From Mycobacterium sp. ENV421 (GTDB lineage Bacteria; Actinomycetota; Actinomycetes; Mycobacteriales; Mycobacteriaceae), in NCBI RefSeq assembly GCF_002887815.1, contig NZ_PDHO01000014.1, positions 1-64,000 on the forward strand: DNA of 64,000 nt. The letters run 5' to 3'. Under the pieces are notes generated by a model. It saw only the letters and a program-made list of their open reading frames with translations, made no database searches and had not been told where the DNA came from. This document shows, piece after piece, positions 50,228 through 57,850 of the stretch; positions within the stretch are counted from its first letter, which is position 1; the number at the start of each line of letters is the position of its first letter. The translations under genes were made by a program, and so were the position numbers.

Positions 50228-50233
50228 TAGCCT
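50228..50233 (+). promoter_or_regulatory. -10 hexamer, near-leaderless purM promoter
   Basis: TAGCCT ends 8 bases before the ATG of purM at 50242, with no ribosome binding site. The spacing is the same as at purD and purB. Confidence 0.5.
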
Positions 50234-50241
50234 TATGCCCG

Positions 50242-51312
<1,071 letters not shown>

Positions 51313-51340
51313 GGATCAGGCCCAGCGCGTGTGAACAGGG

Positions 51341-51360
51341 GGCGGCGGCTCAGCGCCGCC
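51341..51360. terminator. GC-rich hairpin between convergent purM and DUF3073 genes
   Basis: GGCGGCG (51341-51347) and CGCCGCC (51354-51360) are perfect inverted arms around a 6-base loop, overlapping the last codons of the DUF3073 gene. It could attenuate transcription from both sides, but there is no U-tract, so it is not a classical intrinsic terminator. Confidence 0.4.
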
Positions 51361-51541
51361 AGCTACCCTCGTCGGCCCACGGGTCCTCGCCGAACCCGTT
51401 GTCCACGGTGTCAGGCTCATCCGACTCAGACTCCGACCCGGACAGCTCCTGTTGGAGCCGACTGAAATCGGTCTGTGGGGAGCTGTATTTCAGCTCCCGA
51501 GCAACCTTGGTCTGCTTTGCCTTAGCCCGGCCGCGGCCCAT
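51350..51541 (-). CDS. DUF3073 small acidic protein (Rv0810c-like)
   Basis: The 63-aa protein has a basic start (MGRGRAKAKQTKVARELKYSS) and an acidic, serine-rich tail (SESESDEPDTVDNGFGED, then WADEGSWRR). This is the highly conserved actinobacterial DUF3073 family, always near purM. Its function is unknown; the basic head might bind nucleic acid. The start at 51541 is fixed by MGRGRAK; the in-frame ATG at 51622 adds unrelated sequence. Confidence 0.93.
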   Translation of the reverse strand: MGRGRAKAKQTKVARELKYSSPQTDFSRLQQELSGSESESDEPDTVDNGFGEDPWADEGSWRR

Positions 51542-51678
51542 GGGGGAACCCCCTCGCGCAATAACGGAGCGGCCCGGGATGCAGGCGGCTCCGATCTGTG
51601 TGTTCGTTATTGTCCTGTCCACACCTTACCGTGCCCCGCTGCGATGTGCTGGCAGGCCCGTTCGGCCGTGGGAGAACG

Positions 51679-52770
51679 TCAGTTCGCGCCGCGGCGCAAA
51701 CGCTCGACCGCGAGCCGCCCGGCCCCCACGGCATCGGTCGGCGGCAGCGATTCCGGGTCCATCTCGGCGGCCACCTCATGCTCGCCGCCCGTGGTCAGAG
51801 CGGTATCGGCCGGAATGCCCCGCTTCACCAGGGCCAGGGCGATCGGCCCCAGATCGACATGGTCGACGACGGTGCCCAGCCGGCCCACGACACGCCCAGC
51901 GGCCAGCAGCGGATCACCCGTGACCGGCCGCTCCCCGGATCCGTCGAGATGCACCAGGACCAGCATCCGGGGCGGCTTTCCCAAGTTGTGGACCCGCGCG
52001 ACGGTCTCCTGGCCGCGATAGCAACCCTTGTCGAGGTGCACAGCTCCTTGCCCGGGGCCGCCGATCCACCCGACCTCGTGCGGGATCGTGCGCTCGTCGG
52101 TGTCCACGCCCAGCCGTGGGCGCTGGCCCGCGACCCGAAGCGCCTCGTACGTCCATACCCCGGCGCGGCGAACGCCGGCCGCGTCCAGCCTGCTCAACCA
52201 GGTCGTCACCTCGGCCCGGGGGACCACCAGGTCGAGTTCGATCTGGCCGGCCGCCGCGGGCATCCGGCGCAGGAAACCACCGCCGGCCAGCGGAACGGCT
52301 GTCGACTCCGCGGGCAGCTCGTCGACGCCCAGCGCGCCGAGGACCGCCGATTCGGCGAGACGCGGCCCGAGCAGGGAGAGCACAGCCAGGTCGGCGGCCT
52401 CGGGTGCGACATCGGCCCAGAACACCATCTTGCGCAGATAGGCCAGCAGCGGTTCACCGCGGCCGCGTTCGGTGTCGAGATAGGTGACGCCACCCAGCTC
52501 GGTCTGCACCCAGTGGTCTTCGACACGGCCCTGGCCGTCGAGGCTCAGGTTCTCGGTGGAGGCGCCGTCGGGCAGCTCACTGACGTGCTGGGAGCACAGC
52601 GAGTGCAGCCAGCTGCGCCGGTCGGATCCGGTGAGTGTGATGACCGCACGGTGCGAGCGATCGACGACGACGGCATCGTGCTCGGCGCTGCGCTGCTCAC
52701 CGAACGGGTCGCCGTAGTGCCAGATCACGCCGGCATCGGGGGAGTTGTCAGGTGCGGGGACTGCTGACAC
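51679..52770 (-). CDS. Folate-binding YgfZ-like (tRNA/Fe-S repair) protein
   Basis: The 363-aa GcvT-like protein contains the YgfZ signature KGCYRGQETVARVHNLGKPPR around residues 250-270 and RSWLHSLCSQHVSELPDG near the N-terminus. YgfZ uses tetrahydrofolate to support assembly or repair of certain Fe-S enzymes in other bacteria. The context fits: pabC, a folate-synthesis gene, is divergent from it with 38 bases between the start codons, so a shared promoter region is likely. It matches Rv0811c in position. Confidence 0.92.
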   Translation of the reverse strand: MSAVPAPDNSPDAGVIWHYGDPFGEQRSAEHDAVVVDRSHRAVITLTGSDRRSWLHSLCSQHVSELPDGASTENLSLDGQGRVEDHWVQTELGGVTYLDTERGRGEPLLAYLRKMVFWADVAPEAADLAVLSLLGPRLAESAVLGALGVDELPAESTAVPLAGGGFLRRMPAAAGQIELDLVVPRAEVTTWLSRLDAAGVRRAGVWTYEALRVAGQRPRLGVDTDERTIPHEVGWIGGPGQGAVHLDKGCYRGQETVARVHNLGKPPRMLVLVHLDGSGERPVTGDPLLAAGRVVGRLGTVVDHVDLGPIALALVKRGIPADTALTTGGEHEVAAEMDPESLPPTDAVGAGRLAVERLRRGAN

Positions 52771-52794
52771 ACATCAACTCTACGGGGCTGCCAC

Positions 52795-52800
52795 TACGCT
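52795..52800 (+). promoter_or_regulatory. -10 hexamer, near-leaderless pabC promoter
   Basis: TACGCT ends 8 bases before the ATG at 52809, within the 38-bp gap between the divergent ygfZ-like and pabC genes. No Shine-Dalgarno sequence is present. Confidence 0.45.
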
Positions 52801-52808
52801 CATGCTCC

Positions 52809-53696
52809 ATGCTTGGAATGCCCGGCCGCCCCTCGGTGCTCGTCACTCTCGACGGCGAGGTACGAGATCCGGCGCAGCCGCTGCTGTTTGCCGACGACCT
52901 CGCGGCCGTCCGGGGCGACGGCGTGTTCGAAACCCTGCTGGTCCGCGACGGCCGCGCCTGCCTGGTGGACGCGCATCTGCGCCGGCTCACCCAGTCGGCC
53001 AAGGTGATGGACCTGCCGGAACCGGACCTGTCGGCCTGGCGGCGGGCCATCGGCATCGCGGTGGGGCAGTGGACGTCGTTGACGGCTGCCGAGGGCGCCC
53101 TTCGCCTGGTGTACAGCCGCGGTCGGGAGTCCGGCTCGGATCCGACCGCCTACCTCACGGTCAATCCCGTGCCGGACCGGGTTGCCGCCACCCGTCGCGA
53201 CGGGATCGCCGCCGTGCTGCTCGACCGCGGGCTGCCGTCCACCGGAGTGGACGCGATGCCGTGGCTGGTGGCGGGTGCCAAGACGCTGTCGTATGCGGTG
53301 AACATGGCCGCGCTGCGGCACGCCGCCGACAGGGGTGCCGGTGACGTGATCTTCGTCAGCTCCGACGGGTACCTGCTGGAGGGTCCGCGCTCGACGGTGG
53401 TGATCGCCACCGACGACGGCTCGGGGACAACCCTGCTCACGCCGCCGCCGTGGTACCCGATCCTGCGTGGCACCACGCAGCAGGCGCTGTTCGAAGTTGC
53501 CCGTGAGAAGGGCTACGACTGCGACTTCCGCGCGCTGCGGCCATCCGACTTGTATGCCGCACAGGGGGTTTGGCTGGTGTCCAGCATGACACTCGCGGCT
53601 CGGGTGCACACTCTCGACGGGCAGCCCCTGCCGCCCACTCGGCTGGCCGCCGAAGTAGCGGCGCTGGTCGATGCCGCGATCGTCTGTGATCGCTGA
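52809..53696 (+). CDS. pabC: Aminodeoxychorismate lyase (PLP fold-type IV)
   Basis: The 295-aa PLP enzyme converts 4-amino-4-deoxychorismate to p-aminobenzoate and pyruvate for folate synthesis. The family pattern includes RGDGVFETLLVRDGRACLVDAHLRRL, the Schiff-base lysine in AGAKTLSYAVNMAALRHA and FVSSDGYLLEGPRSTVVI (the conserved E and G), with LLTPPPWYPILRGTTQQALFE. It cannot be fully separated from branched-chain or D-amino acid transaminases of the same fold, but the position (Rv0812-like, next to the folate-binding YgfZ) supports pabC. The ATG at 52809 is preferred to 52752. Confidence 0.88.
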   Translation: MLGMPGRPSVLVTLDGEVRDPAQPLLFADDLAAVRGDGVFETLLVRDGRACLVDAHLRRLTQSAKVMDLPEPDLSAWRRAIGIAVGQWTSLTAAEGALRLVYSRGRESGSDPTAYLTVNPVPDRVAATRRDGIAAVLLDRGLPSTGVDAMPWLVAGAKTLSYAVNMAALRHAADRGAGDVIFVSSDGYLLEGPRSTVVIATDDGSGTTLLTPPPWYPILRGTTQQALFEVAREKGYDCDFRALRPSDLYAAQGVWLVSSMTLAARVHTLDGQPLPPTRLAAEVAALVDAAIVCDR

Positions 53697-53709
53697 TCGC
53701 GAAAATGTG

Positions 53710-53739
53710 TTGGCACAACCTTTCTGACGCGGGTACTTT
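53710..53739 (+). promoter_or_regulatory. Sigma-A-like promoter in the pabC downstream gap
   Basis: TTGGCA (53710-53715) and TACTTT (53734-53739) are separated by 18 bases. They begin 14 bases after the pabC stop and precede a short unit that ends in a strong terminator (53876-53925). A stand-alone small transcript is suggested. Confidence 0.5.
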
Positions 53740-53925
53740 CGTCGGTACACAAGAAGGGAGGTGGTCCGGAAAATTGATAGCTTCTAGGACATGTGAGGTG
53801 GCTGCCCGCTAGCAGCACCAGGTGCCGGGATTTACCTGCGCTCTGAGCGCGCTGGCGAATTCCAGGCAGCTACCCGGCCCCCGAGCTCTTGGTTAGTCCG
53901 ACCAAGGAATAACGGCTCGGGGGCC
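53740..53925 (+). ncRNA. Candidate small RNA or tiny-ORF transcript, no assigned family
   Basis: Between the promoter-like pair and the terminator lie a GGGAGG purine tract abutting GTG 53761 (VVRKIDSF, stop at 53787), an ATG-TGA start/stop (53791-53796), and a second GTG frame (53793-53846) encoding VRWLPASSTRCRDLPAL, with an overlapping AGGTGG. The second frame is too close to the first to have a normal independent ribosome binding site, so coding is uncertain. I do not recognise the element. It could be a small RNA, a leader/attenuator, or a remnant. Confidence 0.35.
53876..53925 (+). terminator. Intrinsic terminator with two-part hairpin
   Basis: GGCCCCCGAGC (53876-53886) pairs with GCTCGGGGGCC (53915-53925), and CTTGGT (53888-53893) pairs with ACCAAG (53901-53906) inside. 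It is followed by GCCCCTTTTCTC and two exact tandem 13-bp copies of CCCTTTTCTCAAG (53928-53940 and 53941-53953). It should end transcription from the pabC side. Confidence 0.8.
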
Positions 53926-53927
53926 GC

Positions 53928-53953
53928 CCCTTTTCTCAAGCCCTTTTCTCAAG
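53928..53953. repeat. Tandem 13-bp repeat
   Basis: CCCTTTTCTCAAG occurs twice head to tail, followed by a degraded third copy (CCTTTTTCTTTGG region to about 53966). The repeat supplies several T-tracts downstream of the terminator hairpin. On the opposite strand it lies just beyond the 3' end of the small secreted protein gene. Confidence 0.8.
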
Positions 53954-53972
53954 CCTTTTTCTTTGGGGCCCC

Positions 53973-54314
53973 TCAGCGCTGTTGAGGCGGCGCGGGCGCC
54001 AGTGACGCGCACGCCTGTAGACCCTTGTCCCACACCGATTGGTCGACACCCGGCGGTGCCGGCGGCGGCCCGCCGGCCGCGCCGGGGTTGGGCTGCCCGC
54101 CCGGACCGCCTGACGGCGGGCCGTCCTGTCCACCAGGGCCGCCCTGCGGTGGTGCGGGCACACCGTTGTCGGTCATGCACTTCGCGAACGGATCATTCGG
54201 CCCGGCCGGGTTGCCCGGTGCGGCGTCGCTCGAGGGCGCACAGGCCACCGCGGCGCCGATCAGGGCCGCACTCATGGCGCCGATAACCGCGGTGTGCAAC
54301 GGTCGCAGAGTCAT
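53973..54314 (-). CDS. Small proline/glycine-rich secreted protein, paralogue A
   Basis: The 113-aa protein has a signal peptide MTLRPLHTAVIGAMSAALIGAAVAC with a possible weak lipobox (AVAC), then a short conserved segment FAKCMTDNGVPAPP, a Gly/Pro-rich linker, and a C-terminal GVDQSVWDKGLQACASLAPAPP. The two cysteines beyond the signal may form a disulfide. The next gene encodes a protein with the same two motifs, so they are paralogues. No function is known. Confidence 0.75.
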   Translation of the reverse strand: MTLRPLHTAVIGAMSAALIGAAVACAPSSDAAPGNPAGPNDPFAKCMTDNGVPAPPQGGPGGQDGPPSGGPGGQPNPGAAGGPPPAPPGVDQSVWDKGLQACASLAPAPPQQR

Positions 54315-54458
54315 CTCGTCGTCTCCATCTGTAGGGGAAGACCGACCGTATGCACTGTGTGTAGGCGTCGATTAGCCGGCGGCTGTGCGACAGCTGTGAG
54401 TGATCGCGCGGGCGGGTGTCGAGGAAAAGCGTTGTCGGCGAGGCGGATTCGTCAGAGA

Positions 54459-54776
54459 TTAGCCGGCCGGGCCCGGCTCGAGCGGCGAGCAGGCTTTCAT
54501 CGCTTGATCCCAGACGCCGGGGTCGACCCCCGACGGCGGACCCAGGACCGCGGTACCGGCCGAGTCTGGAACGCCGTGCTCGTGCAGGCAACGGGCCAGC
54601 GAACCGTGCTCGGCCGGGGCGGGTGTCGTGCTGCTCGGGGGTGTGGTGCCAGGCAGGGGACTGGTGGTGCTCGGCGCCGGGCTGATCGCCGTCGGCTGCG
54701 AGGGCGACGGGGCGGGGACGCACCCGGCGAGGAGTGCGGTGGCCGCCGTGGCGACCACCAGTGCAACGCCGCGCAT
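54459..54776 (-). CDS. Small proline-rich lipoprotein, paralogue B
   Basis: The 105-aa protein has a clear lipoprotein signal, MRGVALVVATAATALLAGC, with lipobox LAGC, a Ser/Thr/Pro-rich linker, then LARCLHEHGVPDSAG and GVDPGVWDQAMKACSPLEPGP. These two motifs also occur, in the same order, in the neighbouring paralogue A. The ATG overlaps the stop of the nitrobindin-like gene (TGATG), so the two are coupled. It probably sits on the outer face of the plasma membrane. Function unknown. Confidence 0.8.
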   Translation of the reverse strand: MRGVALVVATAATALLAGCVPAPSPSQPTAISPAPSTTSPLPGTTPPSSTTPAPAEHGSLARCLHEHGVPDSAGTAVLGPPSGVDPGVWDQAMKACSPLEPGPAG

Positions 54777-55420
54777 CAGCCGACGTATCGCGTCAGCCGC
54801 GCGGACAGGTGCGGAACGAGGCCGCCGTCGGCGTCGACCCGCTCCTCGACATAGGCCAGGTCGCCCTCGACGATCCCGTACAACCGTTTCGCACCGCCGA
54901 CCAGCACACCGGACTTGCTGCGCGCCAACGCATCGGTCACCAGCTCCCACGACGACTGATTGCGGGGGTGGCCGTAAAACAATTCGACGTAGCCCGCGGA
55001 GTGCGCCAGCATCAATTCGATGGCCTGCGACTCACCGGGGTCGGCCGGGTCGGTGACGAATCGCCAGAAGCCGGATTCCCGCAACCCCGGGCCGGCGTAC
55101 TCGCCGGACTCGTCGAGGCGCCAGGACCGGGACTCCCAGTTCAGATATTCACCGCCGTCGTGCGAGACGATGATCTGCTGTCCGAAGTGGTAGTCGCCGT
55201 GGGTGCCGCGGCCTTCGCCCTCGCCGCGCCAGACCCCGACCAGCGGCAGCAAGGCCAGCAGTGCGTCGTTGAGGTTGGCGCCCAGGCGCAGATTGGCGGT
55301 GTCGGCGGGTACCGGTAGGTCGTCGAAAACCGGGACGTTGCGGACGGCCGTTTCCTTCGCCCGCTCGGCCGCAGCCGCTACGGCGCGATCGGCGGTACCG
55401 GAGATGTCCTCGGAACTCAC
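54776..55420 (-). CDS. Nitrobindin-family heme/fatty-acid-binding beta-barrel protein (Rv0813c-like)
   Basis: The 214-aa protein carries the nitrobindin signature LVGVWRGEGEGRGTHGDYHFGQQI, then YLNWESRSWRLDE and GFWRFV. It ends with LTDALARSKSG-type VTDALARSKSGVLVGGAKRLYG and SARLTRYVG. Bacterial and plant nitrobindins bind heme and react with nitric oxide or peroxynitrite; the M. tuberculosis orthologue Rv0813c was first described as a fatty-acid-binding-protein-like barrel. The GTG at 55420 is chosen because it overlaps the preceding 32-aa gene. A role in NO handling is possible. Confidence 0.9.
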   Translation of the reverse strand: MSSEDISGTADRAVAAAAERAKETAVRNVPVFDDLPVPADTANLRLGANLNDALLALLPLVGVWRGEGEGRGTHGDYHFGQQIIVSHDGGEYLNWESRSWRLDESGEYAGPGLRESGFWRFVTDPADPGESQAIELMLAHSAGYVELFYGHPRNQSSWELVTDALARSKSGVLVGGAKRLYGIVEGDLAYVEERVDADGGLVPHLSARLTRYVG

Positions 55421-55515
55421 GACTCGTCGGTGATCAGTCGATACAGCGCGTACAACGCGAACCAGGTGATCAACACAACCGTCGCGACCAGCAGGATCTC
55501 GTAGAAAAGAACCAC
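55417..55515 (-). CDS. 32-aa single-pass membrane protein
   Basis: Translation from GTG 55515 gives MVLFYEILLVATVVLITWF, then ALYALYRLITDES and a TGA that overlaps the GTG of the nitrobindin gene by four bases. It is one hydrophobic helix with a short charged C-terminus. The gene lies 58 bases downstream of the DUF1416 stop on the same strand as its neighbours. Tight overlap with the nitrobindin gene argues that it is translated. No function can be assigned. Confidence 0.65.
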   Translation of the reverse strand: MVLFYEILLVATVVLITWFALYALYRLITDES

Positions 55516-55573
55516 GGTGACAGTCTATCTGGGGCCCGGGCGGAGGTGCCGCCCGAGCCCGTCCCCACACGTC

Positions 55574-55876
55574 TTACGCGACTTTGATGTCGACTTCGTG
55601 GATCCCGGCGCCGGTCGGCGCCACGGTGGCGTCGCCGTTGCCGACCTTGGACAGCGCACGCACTGTCCAGGTGCCCGGTGCCGCGAAGAACCGGAAATCA
55701 CCGGTCGCCGAGGCCACCACCTCGGCGGTGAACTCGTCGCTCGAGTCCAGCAGACGCACGAAGGCGCCGCCCACCGTCTGACCCGAGTCGTCCACCACGC
55801 GGCCCGTGATCACGGTCTCCTTCTCGAGGTCGACACCGGCGGGCAGAGTCTGTCCTTGTTTAGGTGCAGAGCACAT
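55574..55876 (-). CDS. sseC: DUF1416 protein (SseC-like) of the sulfurtransferase operon
   Basis: The 100-aa protein reads MCSAPKQGQTLPAGVDLEKE, then VITGRVVDDSGQTVGGAFVRLLDSSDEFTAEVVASATGDFRFFAAPG, an Ig/carboxypeptidase-regulatory-like beta fold typical of DUF1416. It is conserved directly downstream of thiosulfate sulfurtransferase in mycobacteria (Rv0814c, sseC2). The Cys2 near the start is conserved in the family and may take part in sulfur handling, which is inference. The ATG at 55876 is 2 bases after the sulfurtransferase stop. Confidence 0.9.
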   Translation of the reverse strand: MCSAPKQGQTLPAGVDLEKETVITGRVVDDSGQTVGGAFVRLLDSSDEFTAEVVASATGDFRFFAAPGTWTVRALSKVGNGDATVAPTGAGIHEVDIKVA

Positions 55877-55878
55877 GA

Positions 55879-56712
55879 TCAACTTCCCAACTCGATCGGG
55901 GCTCCCACCAGGGAGCCATATTCGGTCCAACTACCGTCGTAGTTCTTGACGTTCTTGTGCCCCAACAGTTCTTGCAGCACGAACCAGGTGTGCGACGACC
56001 GCTCGCCAATTCGGCAGTAGGCGATCGTCTCCTTCTCGCCGTCCAGGCCGGCCGCGGCGTAGAGCTTGGCCAATTCCTCGTCGGACTTGAAGGTGCCGTC
56101 TTCGTTCGCAGCCCTGCTCCACGGAACGTTGATGGCGCCGGGGATATGCCCGGGGCGCTGGCTCTGTTCCTGCGGCAGGTGAGCAGGCGCGAGGATCTTG
56201 CCGGAGAACTCGTCGGGGGAGCGGACGTCCACCAAGTTCTTTATGTTGATCGCGGCGATCACCTCGTCGCGGAACGCGCGGATCGTGTTGTCCGGGGTCT
56301 TTGCCGCGTACGACGTGGCGGGCCGCTCGGGCACCTCGGTCACCAGGGGGCGTCCGTCGAGTTCCCACTTCTTGCGGCCGCCGTCGAGAAGCTTGACGTT
56401 CTCGTGGCCGTACAGCTTGAAGTACCAATACGCGTACGCGGCGAACCAGTTGTTGTTGCCGCCGTACAGGATCACGGTGTCGTCGTTGCTGATTCCCTTG
56501 TCCGACAACAACTTCGAGAACTGTTCCTGGTCGACGAAGTCACGCTTGACCTGGTCCTGCAATTCGGTCTTCCAGTCCAGCCTGACGGCGCCGGCGATGT
56601 GGCCGTCTTCGTAAGCCGAGGTGTCCTCGTCGACCTCGACGAAGACGACGTTCGGCGCGTCGAGATTGCTCTCGGCCCAGTCGGTGGAGACCAGGACGTC
56701 GGAGCGTGCCAT
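55879..56712 (-). CDS. cysA: Thiosulfate sulfurtransferase (rhodanese)
   Basis: The 277-aa enzyme has two rhodanese domains, with the catalytic cysteine in AYCRIGERSSHTWFVL at about residue 233. The N-terminal domain is marked by DVLVSTDWAESNLDAPNVVFVEVDED and ILYGGNNNWFAAYAYWYFKLYGH. It moves sulfane sulfur from thiosulfate or other donors to thiols. It corresponds to Rv0815c (cysA2). A good AAAGGAA ribosome binding site lies before the ATG. It is in an operon with DUF4395 upstream and sseC downstream, behind a poly-cysteine leader ORF. Confidence 0.96.
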   Translation of the reverse strand: MARSDVLVSTDWAESNLDAPNVVFVEVDEDTSAYEDGHIAGAVRLDWKTELQDQVKRDFVDQEQFSKLLSDKGISNDDTVILYGGNNNWFAAYAYWYFKLYGHENVKLLDGGRKKWELDGRPLVTEVPERPATSYAAKTPDNTIRAFRDEVIAAINIKNLVDVRSPDEFSGKILAPAHLPQEQSQRPGHIPGAINVPWSRAANEDGTFKSDEELAKLYAAAGLDGEKETIAYCRIGERSSHTWFVLQELLGHKNVKNYDGSWTEYGSLVGAPIELGS

Positions 56713-56747
56713 GAAGTAGTTCCTTTCGGTTGCGTGTCTAGAAAAGC

Positions 56748-57218
56748 TCAGGTGCTGGCCGGCGTCCGCAGCCTGGCCACGAGGGGATAGATCTGGCAGC
56801 CCAGGCAGATGCCGAAGGCTGCGTTGAGGAAAGCGGCGAACAGGGCGAAAGCGGTGGCGACGGTGCCGAGCAGCGGTGCCCCCAGAGCGAAGCCGGCGAC
56901 GCCGGCGACGGCGAATATCAACCCCACCAACTGCGCGAACTTCAACGGCGGCACCGGCTCCCGCTCGGAGACGGGACTCAGCCGCGGTGCGACGAGGTTG
57001 GCGAAGATCACTCCGTAGGGGTGCCGACGCGGCCCGCGCAGCGCCCCGATCGCGAACACCACGGCCTGCAGTCCGAGCAGCACACTCGCCGCAACGGTGC
57101 TGAAGCCCGAGACGACGAGAACCGCGACCAGCACGGCCGTGGTGACCCACGCCGCGAAGCGGGGCCCGCGGACATCGACCTGGGCGACGGCGGGGGTGCT
57201 GGTGATGCTTGTCGACAT
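56748..57218 (-). CDS. DUF4395 membrane protein
   Basis: The 156-aa protein has four hydrophobic segments (about 25-45, 48-65, 95-110, 115-135) and the conserved segment VDVRGPRFAAWVTTAVL near the N-terminus. It ends AAFGICLGCQIYPLVARL, with two cysteines typical of DUF4395. The family is usually linked to thiosulfate sulfurtransferase or thioredoxin-like genes, pointing to transport or redox handling of sulfur, but the function is not established. It is the first full-length gene of the operon, 90 bases downstream of the poly-cysteine ORF. Confidence 0.88.
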   Translation of the reverse strand: MSTSITSTPAVAQVDVRGPRFAAWVTTAVLVAVLVVSGFSTVAASVLLGLQAVVFAIGALRGPRRHPYGVIFANLVAPRLSPVSEREPVPPLKFAQLVGLIFAVAGVAGFALGAPLLGTVATAFALFAAFLNAAFGICLGCQIYPLVARLRTPAST

Positions 57219-57308
57219 GGTTTCTTCTCCTGTTGCTGATCGGGCTGGGCGGAGACGAGCCGCAAACGGCCGCTCCAGAGTGGCGGCGCGAAAGAAGGGC
57301 GCGGCGAC

Positions 57309-57410
57309 TCAGCAGCTACAGCAACAACAGCAACAACCCGCAACGCGGCACAGATCGACTGCGCGGCGCTTGGTGAGCGCTAGCTCAAGGCGGGTCGACA
57401 CGCGAGTCAT
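57309..57410 (-). CDS. Poly-cysteine upstream ORF (33 aa), cysteine-responsive leader peptide
   Basis: ATG 57410 opens a 33-codon frame starting MTRVSTRLELALTKRRAV and ending VAGCCCCCCSC before TGA at 57309. Eight of its residues are cysteine: seven in the last eight codons and one at residue 21. Poly-cysteine leader ORFs upstream of sulfur genes are known in mycobacteria, including M. smegmatis, where ribosome stalling when Cys-tRNA is scarce raises downstream expression. The 90 bases after the stop, before DUF4395, contain a G/C-rich region able to form the attenuating structure. This is the expected control element of the DUF4395-cysA-sseC operon. Confidence 0.92.
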   Translation of the reverse strand: MTRVSTRLELALTKRRAVDLCRVAGCCCCCCSC

Positions 57411-57430
57411 GGTACCCAATGACCGGGCTC

Positions 57431-57850
57431 TCAGGCCAACAGAGGCTCGAGGGCTGCGCGCAGGTCAGCGGCCTTGGGGACCCCCGCCGTGCGGTACCGC
57501 TGCCGGCCGTCGGCGTCGAAGATGAACGTGGTCGGCAGCGACAGCACCGAAAGCTTGCGTGCGGCAGCCGGATCGGCATCCATGTCGATCTCGACGTGGG
57601 CGACGTCACGAAGGTCGGCGCAGACCTGGTTGACCACGCGTCGCACCCCTGCGCAGGGTCCACACCACACTGCGCTGAAATGCACGACCGTCGGGCCGGT
57701 CCGGGATAAACCCAGGTCGCTGACGTCGACGTCGTGCGATTCGACCTCGCGCACCACTCCGGATCGCCGGTTATGCAGCACGCCTGCGACGATCGCCACC
57801 CCCAACGCGGCGGCAATGGCGACGATCGCGGTGATCACAGCGGGGCTCAT
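57431..57850 (-). CDS. Membrane-anchored thioredoxin-like protein (ThiX-like)
   Basis: The 139-aa protein has an N-terminal membrane anchor (VITAIVAIAAALGVAIVAGVL) and a thioredoxin fold with the active site SAVWCGPCAGVRR, a WCGPC motif, and the cis-proline LSLPTTFIFDADG. It is probably a membrane-tethered disulfide reductase or oxidase. It corresponds to Rv0816c (thiX) and lies 20 bases upstream of the poly-cysteine ORF, so it may be co-transcribed with the sulfur operon. The start overlaps the stop of the lmeA-like gene by four bases. Confidence 0.9.
   Translation of the reverse strand: MSPAVITAIVAIAAALGVAIVAGVLHNRRSGVVREVESHDVDVSDLGLSRTGPTVVHFSAVWCGPCAGVRRVVNQVCADLRDVAHVEIDMDADPAAARKLSVLSLPTTFIFDADGRQRYRTAGVPKAADLRAALEPLLA

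Noticed and set aside
51341..51360. Classical rho-independent terminator between purM and DUF3073
   Set aside because: The hairpin is good but lacks a U-tract and overlaps coding sequence, so it is reported only as a low-confidence hairpin.
53740..53925. Riboswitch, tRNA or 6C-type small RNA identity for the intergenic unit
   Set aside because: No cloverleaf, CCA end or anticodon stem, and no known riboswitch core or 6-cytosine loops were recognised, so it is left unnamed.
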